A stretch of DNA of 64,000 nt, from contig OZ244200.1 of the NCBI GenBank assembly GCA_965216845.1, forward strand, positions 1,240,001 to 1,304,000. Reading direction: 5' to 3'. The translations under genes were made by a program, and so were the position numbers. Source of the DNA: Panacagrimonas sp965216845 (GTDB lineage: Bacteria; Pseudomonadota; Gammaproteobacteria; Nevskiales; Nevskiaceae). Under the pieces are notes generated by a model. The model searched no databases and was not told where the DNA came from. It worked only from the letters and a program-made list of their open reading frames with translations. Positions 60,152 to 64,000 of the stretch are shown one piece after another. How positions within the stretch are numbered: the stretch's first letter is position 1; every line of letters begins with the position of its first letter.

Positions 60152-62194
60152 ATGCCTGGGGTGATGCTCAACAGCCGGATCAGAGCCGGCATCGCGGTGA
60201 CGTTTGTAGTGTTGCTATGTTGTGGGCCTGTTGCGGCAGCGGGATCCGCGCCCACGATGGACCCACAACCGCCGATGGATATTCTGACGGTTGAGCAGTT
60301 GCATAACCGGATCAAAGTTCCGTCCAGCAATGCATATCCGGTGCGGCAGCCAATTCGCAGAATCGACCGAACACTCCAGGCCGTTGCCGAAGCTGCGTCA
60401 AGCGTTGCTGCTTATCGATCAAAAAGTCGGCAAACCAGCGCCAATACTGAATCGCCTCAGTACGATGATCAGGGGCGCGTGCAGGTGACGCTTCACTTTG
60501 ATTCGGGCTTTGACGGCCCCAGGGTCATAACGGCCAGCGGCGGGCTGGTGGAAGTCTATCTTCCCGAACGCGGCAGGGCGCTGGCCTGGGTTCACCCTTC
60601 TGAACTGACTCGGTTGTCCCTGGCCGATGGCATTGTTTTCGTCGGCATGCCGACCTATGGTCACTCCAATGCTGGAAGCGTGGAGGCGCAAGACCAGGAG
60701 CCGCTGCAAATCCCGCAATTGCGGGCCCAGGGTGCAGACGGGTCAGGGGTTCGTATCGGCGTTATTTCCGATGGTGTTGAAAGCCTGTTTCAAGCGCAAG
60801 CAAGCGGGGACCTTCCCGCGAACCTTGTAGTGTTGCAGGGGTGTCGAAGCGGCGATACTTCTGACGGAATTTGTGACGAAGGGACGGCAATGCTGGAAAT
60901 CCTGCATGACATCGCCCCGCAAGCGACACTGGGGTTTTGCGGAGGCAGCAGTCAAACCGACAGCGCACCGAGCAGTTTGGCATTCATTGATTGCGGTCGG
61001 CGGTTGCTTGGTCCTGAGTTCGGCGCCGACATTATCCTGGACGATATCAGTTTCTTTTCCGAGCCCATGATGGAAGATGGCTTGGTGGCGAGCTTTGTTC
61101 AGAGTGTTGCCGACTCCGGCACTCCATGGGTGACTTCTGCGGGAAATAATGGCGGCATAGAACGACGCCAGTTTTATTCGGCCGTGTACCAGCCGCTCAT
61201 CAACAACTGTCCGGTGGGGCAAAGCTGTGCGTTTCAGGTCGGGACAAAGCTCTACGACTCGTTCAACGATTTCGGCGCGACCGCGGGTGGCGACAGCGAC
61301 ACCGCCAATGCAATGACGGTGGAGCCCAACAGCACTATCCGTGTGGTATTGCAGTGGAATGATCCCTATTCGAATGCGACAAACGACTACGATTTGTTTC
61401 TGTTTGATCGTCGAACGAACGAGCTGCTGGCGTCCAGTACGGCAACCCAGCAAGGCAGTCCCGCAGTACCCCCGGTTGAATCGTTGATTTACGCCAATAC
61501 CGGAACGGTCGCAGAGTCGGTTGACCTCATGGTGGCAAGGGCCCCCGGATCTTCCACCCGAAGAATCAGCATCCTGGGATGCTTTTTGGCAACCGCTGAC
61601 TGTAATCTGACCTACGCTAACAGCAGCGGGCAGATTTTTGGCCATGCTGGCGTTCCCGGTGCAATCACGGTTGGGGCATTGACCAGAAACAGGAGCGGAA
61701 CGGTTCTGCTCGAGGGCTTCAGTTCTCAAGGCCCGGTTGAGATTTTCGTGCCGGCATTCGAACGGCGAACGAAGCCAGACTTCGCAGCGTTCAATCGGGT
61801 GAATGTGTCTGGCGCAGGCGGATTTCCCAAGGAGTTCGTTGGAACGTCGGCATCTGCACCCTACATCGCGGGGATTCTTGCCTTGATGGCGAGCATCGCA
61901 GACGGCGATATCACCACTGCGCTAAAACAAAGCGCTGTTGATCTGGGCGATGCTGGCCGGGACAACGTATTCGGCTACGGTTTGCCGGATGCCGTCGCCG
62001 CCGCGGCGCTGGCGGCCAACCTGCCGGTCGATTCGCCCGGCAGCGGAAATATTGATCCAGGCGGTGGTTCGACGGATTCATCCGGACAGAGTGAGGCCAG
62101 CGCAATGACAGCGCCGCTATTGCTGGTTTTTGTGGGTTTGATATTGATCCGGAATGACCTGAGACGAGCTCAGAGAAACGGCCAAGCTTGGTAA
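60152..62194 (+). CDS. S8 (subtilase-like) peptidase with Glu in place of catalytic His
   Basis: This 680-residue exported protein has a signal peptide (residues about 8-30). The catalytic Asp lies in VRIGVISDGVES (Asp207) and the Ser in VGTSASAPYIAG (Ser566), with the oxyanion Asn in TSAGNNGG. The block that should hold the catalytic His (HGT) reads DEGTAMLEILHDIAP, so Glu243 takes that place. This occurs, as far as I recall, in a recognised subgroup, but activity is uncertain. The C-terminus has GGGS, a hydrophobic helix and a basic tail (LILIRNDLRRAQR), suggesting membrane anchoring or sorting. ATG 60152 is used; a TTG at 60140 is less likely. Confidence 0.82.
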   Translation: MPGVMLNSRIRAGIAVTFVVLLCCGPVAAAGSAPTMDPQPPMDILTVEQLHNRIKVPSSNAYPVRQPIRRIDRTLQAVAEAASSVAAYRSKSRQTSANTESPQYDDQGRVQVTLHFDSGFDGPRVITASGGLVEVYLPERGRALAWVHPSELTRLSLADGIVFVGMPTYGHSNAGSVEAQDQEPLQIPQLRAQGADGSGVRIGVISDGVESLFQAQASGDLPANLVVLQGCRSGDTSDGICDEGTAMLEILHDIAPQATLGFCGGSSQTDSAPSSLAFIDCGRRLLGPEFGADIILDDISFFSEPMMEDGLVASFVQSVADSGTPWVTSAGNNGGIERRQFYSAVYQPLINNCPVGQSCAFQVGTKLYDSFNDFGATAGGDSDTANAMTVEPNSTIRVVLQWNDPYSNATNDYDLFLFDRRTNELLASSTATQQGSPAVPPVESLIYANTGTVAESVDLMVARAPGSSTRRISILGCFLATADCNLTYANSSGQIFGHAGVPGAITVGALTRNRSGTVLLEGFSSQGPVEIFVPAFERRTKPDFAAFNRVNVSGAGGFPKEFVGTSASAPYIAGILALMASIADGDITTALKQSAVDLGDAGRDNVFGYGLPDAVAAAALAANLPVDSPGSGNIDPGGGSTDSSGQSEASAMTAPLLLVFVGLILIRNDLRRAQRNGQAW

Positions 62195-62195
62195 G

Positions 62196-62695
62196 CGAGG
62201 TCGGCGGGCGCGGCCCGCCCTGCATTTGACGGAACCAACACGGCTTCGGAACGCCGCCGTAGGGCGGCCCGTGTCGACCGGGGCTGGGTTGGGAAGATAA
62301 ACCTCGGGTGGCGGGCACGGCCCGCCCTACATTTGACGGCACCAACACACCTTCGGAACGCTGCCGTAGGGCGGACCATGTCCGCCGGGGTTGGTTTGGG
62401 AAGATAAACCTCGGGTGGCGGGCACGGCTCGCCCTACATTTGACGGAGCCGACACGGCTTCGGAACGCCGCCGTGGGGCGGCCCATGTCCGCCGGGGTTG
62501 GTTTGGGAAGATAAACCTCGGGTGGCGGGCACGGCCCGCCCTGCATTTGACGGAGCCGACACGTCTTCGGAACGCTGCCGTAGGGCGGACCATGTCCGCC
62601 GGGGTTGGTTTGGGAAGATAAACCTCGGGTGGCGGGCACGGCCCGCCCTACATTCGACGGAACCGACACGGCTTCGGAACGCCGCCGAGATCCGC
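62196..62695. repeat. Tandem array of five ~107-bp REP-pair units
   Basis: CCGTAGGGCGG or a close variant recurs at 62257, 62364, 62471 and 62578, with a last truncated unit at 62685, an exact 107-base period. The palindromes are the same pair as in the 56735 array, but the spacers differ (AGATAAACC instead of AAATGAACC). No gene is supported within it. Confidence 0.9.
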
Positions 62696-62744
62696 AGGAA
62701 ACGAAGCTTGAGCGCCCCGGTAAAAAAAACCGAAACGCCCCCAC

Positions 62745-62773
62745 AAAAAAGGGCGGCCGCAGCCGCCCTTTTT
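62745..62773. terminator. Bidirectional terminator between subtilase and RTX protein genes
   Basis: A perfect 7-bp stem (GGGCGGC / GCCGCCC) with a CGCA loop has six A before and five T after, so it can work in both directions for the convergent genes. Confidence 0.88.
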
Positions 62774-62787
62774 CTTCTCAAACGAGC

Positions 62788-64000
62788 TTAGGTCAATACG
62801 AAATCGGTTTCGTCCAGAAACGTACCCGCTACCACCGTGACGTTGGCCATCAGATAGCCGAAATCGTTGGGGTCGGTCTGGCCGAACTCAGTGTCAGGTG
62901 TGAGGTCGATGCGGATGTCATAGTTATCGTTGCCGTTGTCCACGATGAGGAAACCATCTTCCAGATTGCGCTCCGAATTCTCTAAATAATTCAGCCCATC
63001 CAGCAGCTCGTCAATGTCGAACAGGTCTACCGAGCCCGACAGGTTGCCGCCGGCATCGAAGTTGACGATGGTATCGAAACCGTTCTGGGCCTCGGGATCA
63101 GTTCCACCATCGTTGTAGAAGATGGTGTCCTTGCCGTCGCCCGGATCAATGGTGTCATCGCCCTTGTCACCGTAGATCATATCCGCGCCGCGTTCGCCGG
63201 AAATGTTGTCATCGTCCTTGCCGCCGTGGATGAGATCCGCGCCACGCCCGCCAAAGATGATGTCTGTGCCCTGGTTGCCGTTGATGGTGTCGGCGCCGCG
63301 ACCGCCATGGAGTTCATCATCGCCTGCACCGCCGAAAAGGGTGTCTGCGCCCCGGTTGCCGAAAACGATGTCATCGCCGTCACCGCCGGTGAACATGTCT
63401 GCGCCCTGGCCGAACTTGAGATAGCTGAAGTCGTAGGTTTCCCCCGAGATGTTGACGGTGTCGTCGCCACCGCTGGTTCCGTAAGCGGTTACGTCAACAT
63501 CGCCCTGGGTCAGAAGATCGCCATCACTGAGTGTGTAGTCGATGGCGTCCGTGTCAGCGGTACTGTCACCACTGCCCAGCCCGGTGTCCTTGAACTGGAC
63601 GACGACCGTATTGGTCATGTCGGTGACGCTATCCACAAGGCTAGTCCCGCCACCCGGGGCGGCCGCCGTGACGTCCAGCGGGTCATTCTCCGGGTCGGTG
63701 TCGTTGTGCAGGAACCACTGATTGGGTGCGGTCACATTGGCGCCGTCCGAAACGATCCACCGGTCGGTTTCCGCGGTGGGTGCATCATTGGCGCCATTGA
63801 TGAAAATCCGCAGCCGACCGTTGTCGGTCGCCCCCTGCGGGTCCTTGACCTGGTAATTGAACTCGTCGAATACCTGCTCACCGTCCTTGAGCGCCTCGGT
63901 GGCGGGTGCGTCGTCATCCAGGGTGTAGGTGTAGGTGCCGTCGTCATTGATGACGATGGAGCCGTAGGTGCCCGTGACCGACATGCCCACGTCAGCGCTG
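62788..64000 (-). CDS. RTX/VCBS repeat calcium-binding protein (5' part outside window)
   Basis: The frame is open to the window edge, so the N-terminus is missing; 403 residues are visible. They begin with the end of a VCBS domain (YGSIVINDDGTYTYTLDDD), then another VCBS/cadherin-like stretch (NGANDAPTAETD). About eight RTX nonapeptides follow (GGDGDDIVFGNRGADTLFGG, GGRGADTINGNQGTDIIFGG). The C-terminal region ends in DETDFVLT, a hydrophobic ending typical of type I secreted proteins. It is probably exported by a type I system, perhaps the one at 42340-47204. It is transcribed toward the subtilase gene and separated by a bidirectional terminator. Confidence 0.88.
   Translation of the reverse strand, partial: SADVGMSVTGTYGSIVINDDGTYTYTLDDDAPATEALKDGEQVFDEFNYQVKDPQGATDNGRLRIFINGANDAPTAETDRWIVSDGANVTAPNQWFLHNDTDPENDPLDVTAAAPGGGTSLVDSVTDMTNTVVVQFKDTGLGSGDSTADTDAIDYTLSDGDLLTQGDVDVTAYGTSGGDDTVNISGETYDFSYLKFGQGADMFTGGDGDDIVFGNRGADTLFGGAGDDELHGGRGADTINGNQGTDIIFGGRGADLIHGGKDDDNISGERGADMIYGDKGDDTIDPGDGKDTIFYNDGGTDPEAQNGFDTIVNFDAGGNLSGSVDLFDIDELLDGLNYLENSERNLEDGFLIVDNGNDNYDIRIDLTPDTEFGQTDPNDFGYLMANVTVVAGTFLDETDFVLT

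Overview
The window is a high-GC, gene-dense chromosomal segment that looks gammaproteobacterial. The evidence is a complete rnfABCDGE-nth operon, a ygfB-pepP-ubiH-ubiI operon, the argA-bioA-rsmE order, a giant NAD-dependent glutamate dehydrogenase and a dihydroorotase of the type seen in xanthomonad-like lineages. The exact genus cannot be read from the sequence.

Layout. 1-1335: end of an MCE/MlaD-type lipid transport operon. 1503-8579 (minus): rnfABCDGE, nth and an acyl-CoA dehydrogenase. 8699-14850: metG, an aldehyde dehydrogenase / acetolactate-synthase-like pair and a glutathione transferase. 14939-17461: a small exported protein and a ZnuD-like TonB receptor with His/Glu-rich loops. 17576-26445: mutS, gdhB, cysS. 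26600-32876 (minus): tag, a DUF559 cassette, pyrC, then rsmE-bioA-argA-DUF2442 as an overlapping operon. Just upstream lies a DUF4160 gene broken by a stop codon and by a 268-bp MITE. 33410-37708: ygfB-pepP-ubiH-ubiI.

37714-64000 is an accessory region built around protein secretion and modification. It starts with a 990-residue fusion of a GT60-type GlcNAc-transferase, a peroxiredoxin-like domain, a prolyl-4-hydroxylase-type 2OG-Fe(II) oxygenase and an FkbM methyltransferase. Then come an OmpA-family protein, a complete type I secretion system (TolC-like, ABC, HlyD), and two large acidic paralogous type I substrates. The second substrate carries 18 tandem DQAP repeats. After these come a second 2OG oxygenase, a DUF6447-like small protein, a methyltransferase with regulatory domain, a subtilase with an altered catalytic motif, and the 3' part of an RTX/VCBS protein. 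Both large substrates are preceded by a perfect CRP-type site (TGTGA-N6-TCACA) placed about 41.5 bp before a likely start point.

The main hypothesis is that the fusion enzyme hydroxylates, glycosylates and methylates a secreted partner, most plausibly the DQAP protein. This parallels the eukaryotic Skp1 pathway, in which a prolyl hydroxylase and a GT60 GlcNAc-transferase act in sequence. Domain calls come from recognising motifs by eye; no database search was run.
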